From: a virus
Reading direction: 5' to 3' (one strand)
IMG/VR virus record: IMGVR_UViG_3300027801_000178
Coordinates: 1 to 22,713 of that record
Length of the DNA: 22,713 bases
The notes under the pieces are model-generated. The model had not been told where the DNA came from. It saw only the letters and a program-made list of their open reading frames with translations, and searched no databases. Both the position numbers and the translations under genes were made by a program. This document shows positions 1 to 7,569 of the stretch, in pieces (within the stretch, counting starts at the first letter, position 1; each line of letters begins with the position of its first letter).

Positions 1-1566
1 GATACTGTAAATTCTGCTGGAAACTTAACATCAACAACTGGAACTATTACTACTTTAGGAACAACTACTCTTAACGCAACAAGTATAAATTTAAACGGAA
101 CGCCTTTCAGTCCCGCAACTCTTCCAACAGTAACATCAATGGTAGAAACTTCTGGTGGATTATCTTCTATTATTCCATCAACTCCTACAGCATGTACTAT
201 TACCGGTACCGGTTTTGAAACAGGTGCAACTGTACAAATGATTTCTACAACAGGAGCTATCTTTAATGCCGCGTCTTCAACTTTTGTAAGTGCAACTTCT
301 ATAACATGTTCTATCGATTTAGCAGAAGGTGCATATTATTGTAGAGTAGAGAATACAAGTGGTTATGCAGCAAGATCTGTATCGACCGCAATAACAGCTT
401 CTAATAATCCGTCTTGGACAACTATCGCAGGTTCTCTTGGATCATTTGGAGTTGGAACTACAGGAACAATTGCAACTGTTGTTGCGTCTTCAACAGATTC
501 TCCAGCAACTTTAACTATGACAGAAGTTTCGGGAACTGGTTTAACTGGAGCAGGACCAACGAACGCGAACTGTCAATTAACTTATGCAACAGTTGGAGCA
601 AATACGACTGGAACTATTGCATCTTCAGGTGGATTTGCTTTAGGGCAAGCTTCAACAACAACTTATTCATTTACAATTAGAGCTACAGATGCTACACCTC
701 AAAGTACCGACAGAATTTTTACATTATCTACAGCACCTAACTATATGTCAGCAACTGGCGGAACTATTTCATATGATGGAGATTATAAAATTCACACTTT
801 TACTTCTAATTTAAATTTTATAGTAACTGAATTAGGTATAGATGTTACTTATGGAGATCAAGTAGAATATTTAATAGTAGGTTCTGGCGGAGGTGGAGGT
901 ACATCTCATGCCGGTGGAGGTGGCGCAGGAGGTTATAGACATAATTCAGCATATAATCAGGCAGTTACAGTTCAAACTTACACAGTAGTCGTAGGAGACA
1001 CAGTTGGCATTGGTACAAGTGGTAATGCTAGTTCAGTTTTTGGATTATCATCAGCAGGTGGTGGTAAAGGTGGTACAACCGGAGCCGTAAATGGTGACGC
1101 TGGTGGTTCTGGTGGTGGTGGTGCTGGTTATGCTACTGCAGGAACTGGAGGAGCAGGAAATACTCCAGTCACAAGTCCAGTTCAAGGTTATGCAGGTGGA
1201 CTTGGTGAACGTACTTCTCCTGCCTATGGTGGCGGCGGCGGTGGTGGTGCTTCTGGTGTTGGAGTTGCTGGTACACCTACAGCAGGTGGAACTGGTGGAG
1301 CAGCTTCGTCTAATGATATACATGGTTCAGCTTTATTTTATTCAGGAGGAGGAGGAGGTCATACTCATGGTGCTGCTTCAGGTGGTGCTGGTGGTTCCGG
1401 TGTCGGTGGTGACGCTGAAGTAATTACTACAGGTGGAAGAAATATAGCAGGTAATTATGGAGCAGGTGGTGGTGGTGGACAAGCCGTTAATGGTACAATT
1501 CCAGGACAGCCAACATCAGGTAATTCATCAGCAGGTGTAGTCATTATTAGATATAAATATCAATAA
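1..1566 (+). CDS. Tail fibre/adhesin with C-terminal glycine-rich domain (5' end missing)
   Basis: The reading frame is open from base 1, so the ATG at 139 is internal and the gene starts upstream of the window; 521 codons are visible. Residues about 60-131 resemble an IPT/TIG immunoglobulin-like fold (CTITGTGFETGATV, then a Cys-containing strand and YYCRVENTSG). Residues about 138-240 look like a second beta-sandwich rich in Thr, Ser and Ala. From residue 288 (VEYLIVGSGGGGG) to the end there is a glycine-rich domain with many GG-x and Gly runs, closing with the typical GVVIIRY strand. Such domains are known from phage tail tips and adhesins, where polyglycine helices display receptor-binding loops; the role here as host-binding adhesin is inferred. 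It is the first of a run of virion genes, followed after 13 bases by a halogenase. Confidence 0.8.
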   Translation, partial: DTVNSAGNLTSTTGTITTLGTTTLNATSINLNGTPFSPATLPTVTSMVETSGGLSSIIPSTPTACTITGTGFETGATVQMISTTGAIFNAASSTFVSATSITCSIDLAEGAYYCRVENTSGYAARSVSTAITASNNPSWTTIAGSLGSFGVGTTGTIATVVASSTDSPATLTMTEVSGTGLTGAGPTNANCQLTYATVGANTTGTIASSGGFALGQASTTTYSFTIRATDATPQSTDRIFTLSTAPNYMSATGGTISYDGDYKIHTFTSNLNFIVTELGIDVTYGDQVEYLIVGSGGGGGTSHAGGGGAGGYRHNSAYNQAVTVQTYTVVVGDTVGIGTSGNASSVFGLSSAGGGKGGTTGAVNGDAGGSGGGGAGYATAGTGGAGNTPVTSPVQGYAGGLGERTSPAYGGGGGGGASGVGVAGTPTAGGTGGAASSNDIHGSALFYSGGGGGHTHGAASGGAGGSGVGGDAEVITTGGRNIAGNYGAGGGGGQAVNGTIPGQPTSGNSSAGVVIIRYKYQ

Positions 1567-1579
1567 AAAGTAATTAAAT

Positions 1580-3205
1580 ATGATATCGGAAATAAACAGT
1601 ATTTGGATTGTTGGAGGGGGTATTGCAGGCACTTCAACGGCTTGTGTTTTAAAACAAACATTTCCCCATAAAGATATAAGACTTATAGAAGGTAAAAGTA
1701 TCCCAACCGTAGGAGTCGGAGAAAGTACATTAAGTCAAATTAATAGTTTCTTACAATTATTAAATATTCAAGATAAAGATTTTATGAAGGAGTGTGATGC
1801 TTCTTATAAATTAAGTATTAGATTTGAAAATTGGAAAACAGAAAATAGTGGTAGCTTTCACTATCCTTTTGGTAGTCCATACTATAGTGAAAGTGTTTTA
1901 AATTATAATTATTGGTATTATAAAAAGTTTTTAAAACCAGAAACACCCAATTCAGATTTTGCTGATTGTATGTTTCCACATATGGCATTAATTAATGAAA
2001 ATAAAGTTTGTCCCAAAGAAGGTGTATTTCCAAGTTGGAATATGAAAAATGATGCTGCGTATCATTTTGATGCAAATAAATTAAGTGACCTTTTAAAAAA
2101 GAAATTTAAAGAATTAGGTGGAAGAATACTTGTAGAGGATATTGTTAATATTCAAAGAAATGAAGATGGTAGTATTAAACAATTAGATTTACATACAAGC
2201 AATTCAATAAAAGCTGATTTGTATATTGATTGTACAGGTTTTAAATCTTTATTATTAGATAAAACAATGAAAGAACCCTTTGAAAGTTATGAAGATATGC
2301 TTCCTAACAATTCAGCTTGGGCAACTAAATTACCTTATGTAGATAAAGAAAAAGAATTAGTATGTTACACAAATTGTAAAGCTGTAGAAAATGGTTGGAT
2401 TTGGAATATTCCGTTATGGTCAAGAATGGGTACAGGATATGTTTATTCAGATAAATATATTTCCGATGATGATGCTCTTAAACAATTTCAAAATCATTTA
2501 GGTACAGAAGATTTAGAATTTAAAAAATTAGATATGCGAATAGGTGTGCATAAAAGACTTTGGGTCAAAAATGTATGTGCTATTGGTTTATCGGCAGGTT
2601 TTATAGAACCTTTAGAAAGCAATGGTTTATTAACAATACACACATTTTTAATGAAACTTGTTCCTATTCTTAAAAAGAAAATAGTTAATGAGTTTGCTAT
2701 ACAACATTTCAATTTAGCTTGTAGAAGGATGTTTAGAGGTTTTGCTGAATTTGTAGCAATGCACTATGCGTTATCAGATAGAACTGATACTGAATACTGG
2801 AAAGATATTCAAAAAAGAAATTATCATATAGAAGAAAAATTCATTGATGAAAAATCAGATTTTCAATTAGCTTTTAGAAATAAAATGGAAGAACACTACT
2901 GGCACACTACAGGTGGTTTTCCTTGTATCGCAACAGGAATGGATTGGTTTCCAACAACTTTTGAAGAAATTAGATATGCAGAAGCAAATTTTAGTATTGA
3001 ACATTATGAAAAGGAATGGAAACATATACTGGAAAATTTAGAAAAGAGGAAAAAAGACTTTAAAAAGTTGGCTAGTGACTGCCCAACTCTTTACGACTAT
3101 CTAAATAAAAACATTTACAATGTAGAACAGTCTGATAAACAATACATGACAATTGTCGAAAACCCACAATTTGAAACTAAACTCGTTTCAGAAAACGCTA
3201 GGTAA
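1580..3205 (+). CDS. Flavin-dependent halogenase (tryptophan-halogenase family)
   Basis: The 541-aa protein is close in length to PrnA-type FADH2-dependent halogenases (about 540 aa), which use FADH2, O2 and halide to halogenate aromatic substrates. Visible elements are the FAD-binding GGGIAG (residues 12-17), GVGES (45-49), Lys77 in a YKLSIRFENW context matching the catalytic Lys79 of PrnA, the family signature WxWxIP (Trp273, Trp275, Pro278), and FIEPLESNG (341-349) with Glu346 at the position of the PrnA catalytic Glu. Asn348 replaces the Thr of PrnA near the halide site. Trp441 (YWHTTGG) may correspond to the substrate-stacking Trp of PrnA. No flavin reductase is seen, so reduced flavin would come from the host. 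The gene lies in the tail operon. A homologous viral enzyme, VirX1 of cyanophage Syn10, is described as an iodinating halogenase; substrate and halide here are unknown. Correspondences are by eye. Confidence 0.92.
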   Translation: MISEINSIWIVGGGIAGTSTACVLKQTFPHKDIRLIEGKSIPTVGVGESTLSQINSFLQLLNIQDKDFMKECDASYKLSIRFENWKTENSGSFHYPFGSPYYSESVLNYNYWYYKKFLKPETPNSDFADCMFPHMALINENKVCPKEGVFPSWNMKNDAAYHFDANKLSDLLKKKFKELGGRILVEDIVNIQRNEDGSIKQLDLHTSNSIKADLYIDCTGFKSLLLDKTMKEPFESYEDMLPNNSAWATKLPYVDKEKELVCYTNCKAVENGWIWNIPLWSRMGTGYVYSDKYISDDDALKQFQNHLGTEDLEFKKLDMRIGVHKRLWVKNVCAIGLSAGFIEPLESNGLLTIHTFLMKLVPILKKKIVNEFAIQHFNLACRRMFRGFAEFVAMHYALSDRTDTEYWKDIQKRNYHIEEKFIDEKSDFQLAFRNKMEEHYWHTTGGFPCIATGMDWFPTTFEEIRYAEANFSIEHYEKEWKHILENLEKRKKDFKKLASDCPTLYDYLNKNIYNVEQSDKQYMTIVENPQFETKLVSENAR

Positions 3206-3208
3206 TTT

Positions 3209-3658
3209 ATGTTATTCGGATTTGATTCATTTGCCAGATTTCCTTTTGCAACCGTAAGTGATGGCAACAATGCTTCAATTAGTACAGGTAATAATGCTTT
3301 AACTCTCTCTATTGGTAATATTGGTATTACAGGAAATAGTATTGTTCAAATTGCTTCACCCGATGAGTTAATCTTAAATTGTCCCGGTGTAACTGTTATT
3401 ACAAGTTCTCTTTTAGCATTATCAGCAATGCCTTTACTTTTAAATAGTGCAGACGCCCCAGCAAGTGGTAGCGCCGTTGTTCAAGCTTCTTTAAATAACT
3501 TGACTTTAGCAAGTAATATAACTACAGTAACTGGAGGAGCGGTTGTAAGTCCGGATCCCAATGCTCTTACATGTAATGTAAGTGATGTTGGTATTATCAC
3601 TTGGAATCCAATTGATCCTGGACCCACTAATGTATGGGTTCCAATTAAACCGTATTAA
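3209..3658 (+). CDS. Putative virion protein, beta-rich, 149 aa
   Basis: This starts three bases after the halogenase stop. The protein is acidic to neutral, dominated by Ser, Thr, Asn, Ala, Ile and Val with almost no charged residues in the middle, as expected for a beta-structured particle protein. It opens with LFGFDSFARFPFATV and closes with ITWNPIDPGPTNVWVPIKPY, a Trp/Pro-rich tail that I recall from small proteins next to tail genes in marine phages. The family has no assigned function that I can name. Position between tail genes supports a structural role, for example a tail or fibre accessory protein. No signal peptide or membrane helix is evident. Confidence 0.6.
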   Translation: MLFGFDSFARFPFATVSDGNNASISTGNNALTLSIGNIGITGNSIVQIASPDELILNCPGVTVITSSLLALSAMPLLLNSADAPASGSAVVQASLNNLTLASNITTVTGGAVVSPDPNALTCNVSDVGIITWNPIDPGPTNVWVPIKPY

Positions 3659-3663
3659 AAATT

Positions 3664-4416
3664 ATGGCACACTCAACCGATTTACAATTAGAACTTATTG
3701 CAACTGGCGAAAAAGCTGGTCTTTGGGGAACAATTACAAATAACAATTTAAAAATTTTAGAACTAGCTTCTACAGGTTTATACCAAGTAGATATTGCAGG
3801 CGCAGATTTAGTATTAACTTTAGATGCGGGTTCTGCTTTAGGTAGTTCTACTGCAACCGGTAAAAATTTATATATTAAATTAACAGGAAATTTAATAGCA
3901 AATAGAACAGTAACAATGCCAGTAACGGCTGAAAGAGTTTTTATTATTGAGGATGCTACAAATAGAGCACCAGCAGGTACTAACTATACAATTACTGTTT
4001 CAACAGTTGGCTCTGCAGTAACTCCTATTAGTCTTCCCATTGGATCAACATCTTTATTATATTCTAATGGAACCGATATGTTGTCTGGTGGTCTTTTAGG
4101 CCAAGGTCATGTCACTATAACTGGAGGTACTAATAGTCCTTATACAGCAGTTGCCGGTGATGAAATTTTTGCCAATGTTACAACAGCTGTCGTTCAAATA
4201 CTTTTACCTGCGTCACCTGTTCAAGGAGATCAAGTAACTATTATGGATGGTTCAACAACTGGGGGTTTTTTAACAAACAATTGTACTATTTCTAGAAATG
4301 GTAATCCTATTAATGGTCTCGCTTCTGATGTCGTGCTTGCTATTAATGATCAAGCTTTAACTTTAATATACTCCAATGCGACTAAAGGTTGGATATACAA
4401 ATCAACGAATCAATAG
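3664..4416 (+). CDS. Putative tail/virion protein, 250 aa
   Basis: The N-terminus (STDLQLELIATGEKAGLWGTITNNNLKIL, about residues 4-32) matches a recurrent opening in tail-associated proteins of marine phages, of the type LxLELIATGEQSGTWG with following Asn/Leu residues. The rest is a Thr/Val/Gly-rich beta protein: one region at about residues 40-125 (strand-like LVLTLDAGSALGSS, NRTVTMPVTAERVFII) and a second at about 150-245 ending GWIYKSTNQ. This organisation suits a trimeric fibre or tail-tip component. The start codon is preceded by an A/T-rich leader (taaaaatt) without a purine Shine-Dalgarno box. The role is inferred from context and the N-terminal pattern. Confidence 0.65.
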   Translation: MAHSTDLQLELIATGEKAGLWGTITNNNLKILELASTGLYQVDIAGADLVLTLDAGSALGSSTATGKNLYIKLTGNLIANRTVTMPVTAERVFIIEDATNRAPAGTNYTITVSTVGSAVTPISLPIGSTSLLYSNGTDMLSGGLLGQGHVTITGGTNSPYTAVAGDEIFANVTTAVVQILLPASPVQGDQVTIMDGSTTGGFLTNNCTISRNGNPINGLASDVVLAINDQALTLIYSNATKGWIYKSTNQ

Positions 4417-4425
4417 GGCAATTAA

Positions 4426-6738
4426 ATGCTCACTGAAATAAAATTTGCTCCCGGAATTGATAAGCAAGATACGTCTGTTGGCGCTAGTGGACGGTGGACC
4501 AATTCAGACTTAACAAGATTTAGATATGGACTACCAGAAAAAATAGGTGGCTGGTCTTCTTTACTTACCGATACTATTCAAGGTGTAGCCAGAGCACAAC
4601 ATTCTTTCGTAGACAAAGATGGAAATAGATATGTTGCTATTGGTACCGATAAATTTTTAATTATTTATTTTGAAGGACAACTTTACGATATAACTCCTTG
4701 GGTAGATAATAATGTTGGCACCCAAACAACTTTTGTATCTACACTTGCAACAGACAGTGTTGCAAATAAAACTTGTACAATAACTACTGCTACCGCGCAT
4801 GGTTTAATTGATGGAGATATGGTAGTGTTTGATAGTGTAGCACTAGCTGCAAATTTATTAGCGGCTGGTTTAACTAATATAGAATTTGAAGATAAACTTT
4901 ATCAAGTTTTAACTGTACCTACTTCTACAACTTTTACTATTGAATCATTAAACCAAGCCTCTGCAGTAGAGGCTACATCTACATTTGGAACAACTCAACC
5001 TTATACATCTATTGGCCCCGCTGAACAAACATATGGTTATGGTTTTGGTACTGGACTATGGGGTGGAACAGTAACAGGTGCACTAACAAATACTTTAAAT
5101 GGATTATTACAAGCAGACACTGCTGGAACAGGTGGGGTAGGAACATCAATTACTTTAACTTCTACTACAGGATTTCCAACAGCAGGAATTATAGCTATTG
5201 CGGATGAACTAATTACTTATGCGAGTATTCTAGGTAATGATTTAATAGGATGTGTTAGGGGAGCTTTAGGAACAGCTACAGCTGGAACTTCAGATGGTCA
5301 AGCTCATTCTACACTAGCTGTTGTTACTAATGCTACAGATTATAATGGATGGGGTGCAGCAGTAGATGCTGGAACAATTGTATTAGAACCTGGCTTATGG
5401 TCTTTAAGTAATTGGGGGGATGTATTAGTTGCAACTGTTGCAAACGGTAAAACTTATACATGGGATTCTTCAGCTTCGGCTAGATTTACTACTAGAGCTT
5501 CAAGAACAACTCTATCCGCTGGATCAACAAATATAAATAATTCTTCGTATTGGACAGCAAGTGGTACTTTATCAGCTGGTAATACTTTAGGAGGACAAGC
5601 TAATGAATTAGTTGGAAACCCAACATCATCAAGAATGACTTTAGTATCTCCTACAACACGTCACTTAATTCATTTTGGAACAGAGACTACGGTTGGCGAT
5701 CCTACTACACAAGATGATATGTTTATCAGATTTTCAAACGCCGAACAATTAAACCAATATACACCTCTTGCAACAAATGCTGCAGGTACACAAAGATTAC
5801 AAGATGGAACTAAAATTGTCGGAGCGTTGATCGCTAAAGAAAATATTTTAATATGGACTAATGATGCACTATACACAATGAAATTTGTGGGGGCTCCATT
5901 TACATTTGGTTTTGAACAGGTGGGCACGAACTGCGGATTAATTGGTAAAAATGCAGCCATTGAAATTGATGGTGTTGCTTACTGGATGTCTAATAATGGT
6001 TTCTTTGCATTTGATGGTACAGTTAATTCACTACCTTGTAGTGTAGAAGATTATGTATTTGATGATGTTGATACAACTAAAGGTCAACAAATTTGTGCAG
6101 GTTTAAATAATTTATTTACTGAAGTTATATGGTGGTATCCGGCTGCAGGATCAGATTTTAATAATAGATCAGTTGCTTATAATTATGGTGAAGCTAAACA
6201 ACCACCACTTGGTACATGGTATACTAATACCAATACTAATTTTAATAGAACTAATTGGATGGATACTTTAGTTTATCCTCAACCCTACTCAACCGCTTAT
6301 AATAGTACAGGCACAGGAACTTTTCCTATTGTACAGGGACAATCGGGTTTAGGTAATACTACTTATTACGCACATGAAAATGGTACAGATCAAGTTAATC
6401 CAGATGGTAGTACCACAACTTTAGAGTCTTTTATTCAATCATTTAGTTTCTCTTTACAACCAGATCAAAGTGAAGTATTTCTAGCTATGAGAAGATTTTT
6501 GCCTAACTTTAAAGTGCTAACAGGAAATAATCAAATAACTGTTGGAGTTACAGACTATCCAGCAACAGATGAAGTTGCTTCTACCTATAGTCCTTTTACT
6601 GTAAACTCTACAACTACACATGTAGATACTAGAGCTAGAGGAAGATATGCAAATTTAAAAATACAGAATACAGGGGCTGGCGAATCGTGGAGATTTGGTA
6701 CATTCCAAGTAGACATTCAACCAGATGGTAGAAGGTAA
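4426..6738 (+). CDS. Large tail/neck structural protein, 770 aa
   Basis: The N-terminus (FAPGIDKQDTSVGASGRWTNSD, then RFRYGLPEKIGGW at about residues 33-45) is a pattern I recall from a large virion protein common in marine podoviruses. The remainder is a long beta-rich chain with repeated strand-turn units; YWMSNNGFFAFDG at about 520-535 resembles a propeller-like blade. A short insert near residues 240-290 (SITLTSTTGFPTAG, DELITYASILG, LIGCVRGALGTATAG) resembles modules seen in other phage structural proteins. A hub, nozzle or packaged-DNA-stabilising function would fit its size and place before the internal proteins, but I cannot choose among these. It ends TAATG, its stop overlapping the next small gene's start. 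Confidence 0.7.
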   Translation: MLTEIKFAPGIDKQDTSVGASGRWTNSDLTRFRYGLPEKIGGWSSLLTDTIQGVARAQHSFVDKDGNRYVAIGTDKFLIIYFEGQLYDITPWVDNNVGTQTTFVSTLATDSVANKTCTITTATAHGLIDGDMVVFDSVALAANLLAAGLTNIEFEDKLYQVLTVPTSTTFTIESLNQASAVEATSTFGTTQPYTSIGPAEQTYGYGFGTGLWGGTVTGALTNTLNGLLQADTAGTGGVGTSITLTSTTGFPTAGIIAIADELITYASILGNDLIGCVRGALGTATAGTSDGQAHSTLAVVTNATDYNGWGAAVDAGTIVLEPGLWSLSNWGDVLVATVANGKTYTWDSSASARFTTRASRTTLSAGSTNINNSSYWTASGTLSAGNTLGGQANELVGNPTSSRMTLVSPTTRHLIHFGTETTVGDPTTQDDMFIRFSNAEQLNQYTPLATNAAGTQRLQDGTKIVGALIAKENILIWTNDALYTMKFVGAPFTFGFEQVGTNCGLIGKNAAIEIDGVAYWMSNNGFFAFDGTVNSLPCSVEDYVFDDVDTTKGQQICAGLNNLFTEVIWWYPAAGSDFNNRSVAYNYGEAKQPPLGTWYTNTNTNFNRTNWMDTLVYPQPYSTAYNSTGTGTFPIVQGQSGLGNTTYYAHENGTDQVNPDGSTTTLESFIQSFSFSLQPDQSEVFLAMRRFLPNFKVLTGNNQITVGVTDYPATDEVASTYSPFTVNSTTTHVDTRARGRYANLKIQNTGAGESWRFGTFQVDIQPDGRR

Positions 6739-6902
6739 TGACAAAAATTGTAGTAAGATTACCGGAACCTAGAAAAGAATATAGTGAAGATAATCAAAGA
6801 CAAATTAACAGATCAATTAGTTTAGTTATAGAACAATTAAATTCTACATACTTAACTCAATTAAAAGAAGATCAAGAAAGGTTTACGTGGTTTAATGGCT
6901 AA
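6738..6902 (+). CDS. Small conserved-type protein, 54 aa
   Basis: An ATG at 6738 overlaps the preceding stop (TAATG) and opens a 54-codon frame ending at TAA 6900-6902, eight bases past the next gene's ATG at 6895. The protein begins MTKIVVRLPEPRKEYSEDNQ and ends QERFTWFNG. It is charged, probably alpha-helical, with a pattern (LPxPRxEYxxxNQRQINRSI, LNSTYL, QERFTWF) that I recall from tiny genes at this same spot in other marine phages. Without it the 156 bases here would be an unusual gap in a densely packed operon. Overlap at both ends suggests translational coupling. Function unknown; perhaps a small tail or assembly accessory. Confidence 0.75.
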   Translation: MTKIVVRLPEPRKEYSEDNQRQINRSISLVIEQLNSTYLTQLKEDQERFTWFNG

Positions 6903-7230
6903 TATATATAGAAAAATAAATACTGATTTAATAACAGCAACCGTTAACACTGCGTATACGGTTCCCGATAACTCAAGAACTTTAATTAAATCTATTCATG
7001 TTTATAATGGTGGAGCAGGAGCTGCGGATGTTACAGTTTCTATTGGAAATTTTGCTGATGGAACTGATTATATCTATGATAATTCACCTACCTTAGCCGC
7101 AGGAGCTACAGAAGAATTTATACAAAACATATTAGTCTTAGAAGAAAATGATACGTTAAAATTTTTAACAGATCTAACAGGTCCTGATGTAACTGTAAGT
7201 TTATTAGAGATGAATAGGGTAGATAAATAA
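6895..7230 (+). CDS. Putative small virion protein, 111 aa
   Basis: This is a beta-rich protein with the sequence pattern of a small sandwich domain: IYRKINTDLITATVNTAYTV, then RTLIKSIHVYNGG at about residues 28-40, DVTVSIGNFADG, and LKFLTDLTGPDVTVSLLEM near the end. It starts inside the last codons of the 54-aa gene and its stop overlaps the next ATG (7228-7232, TAATG), so all three are probably translated in series. It may be a decoration or tail accessory protein. That is inference from its place among virion genes and from its likely fold; I do not recognise a named family. Confidence 0.6.
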   Translation: MANIYRKINTDLITATVNTAYTVPDNSRTLIKSIHVYNGGAGAADVTVSIGNFADGTDYIYDNSPTLAAGATEEFIQNILVLEENDTLKFLTDLTGPDVTVSLLEMNRVDK

Positions 7231-7475
7231 TGTCATTTATAGAACAAGAAGCATCAATAAAATATGAGATGATTAATGGTCGAAAAACACCAGTTATTAA
7301 ACCAAAAATAGAAGTTACTTTAAAAAATAAAAAAACAGGTACAGAATATGAGTCAGATGCAGCAGCGATGATTGATGTTCAAGACCCTAAAACGGAGACA
7401 AAACCAGAAGATATTCAAAGGGATGTTAAGATACACGTAGCTGAAATTCCTATGGGTGGAAACAGTAGCTTTTAA
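7230..7475 (+). CDS. Hypothetical protein, 81 aa
   Basis: This small, charged protein (MSFIEQEASIKYEMINGRK...) has a Lys/Glu-rich centre (EVTLKNKKTGTEYESDAAAM) and an acidic stretch before the end (KTETKPEDIQRDVKIHVAEI). There is no membrane helix or recognisable catalytic motif. The start codon overlaps the previous stop (TAATG), which supports its being translated. It is the last gene before the 94-base gap holding a promoter, so it closes the tail gene block. Function is not known. Confidence 0.6.
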   Translation: MSFIEQEASIKYEMINGRKTPVIKPKIEVTLKNKKTGTEYESDAAAMIDVQDPKTETKPEDIQRDVKIHVAEIPMGGNSSF

Positions 7476-7485
7476 TTGACTGGAC

Positions 7486-7514
7486 TTGAAAACTCTAGTA
7501 AATTGGTATACAAT
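7486..7514 (+). promoter_or_regulatory. Sigma70-like promoter before the internal-virion genes
   Basis: TTGAAA (7486-7491) and TACAAT (7509-7514) are separated by exactly 17 bases, and a TATA precedes the -10 box. It lies in the widest gap of the + strand virion operon (7476-7569). A start near 7521 would leave a roughly 49-base leader before the ATG at 7570. Found by eye only; in AT-rich DNA chance matches are common, but the spacing and location are favourable. Confidence 0.55.
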
Positions 7515-7569
7515 AGCATATATACAAGTCTTGCGAACTTGCTTTTCAACAATTAAAATATAAAAAATT

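Noticed and set aside
414-680. Plus-strand 88-codon frame inside the adhesin gene
   Set aside because: Asn/Ser/Cys-rich shadow of the real frame, which is continuous from base 1.
1051-1323. Minus-strand 90-codon frame rich in Ser, Thr and Cys opposite the adhesin gene
   Set aside because: It is the antisense reading of the GGT/GGA glycine repeats; its composition follows from the repeat and it has no start context.
7476-7514. TTGACT (7476-7481) as the -35 box for the -10 at 7509
   Set aside because: The spacing would be 27 bases; TTGAAA at 7486 gives 17 and was preferred.
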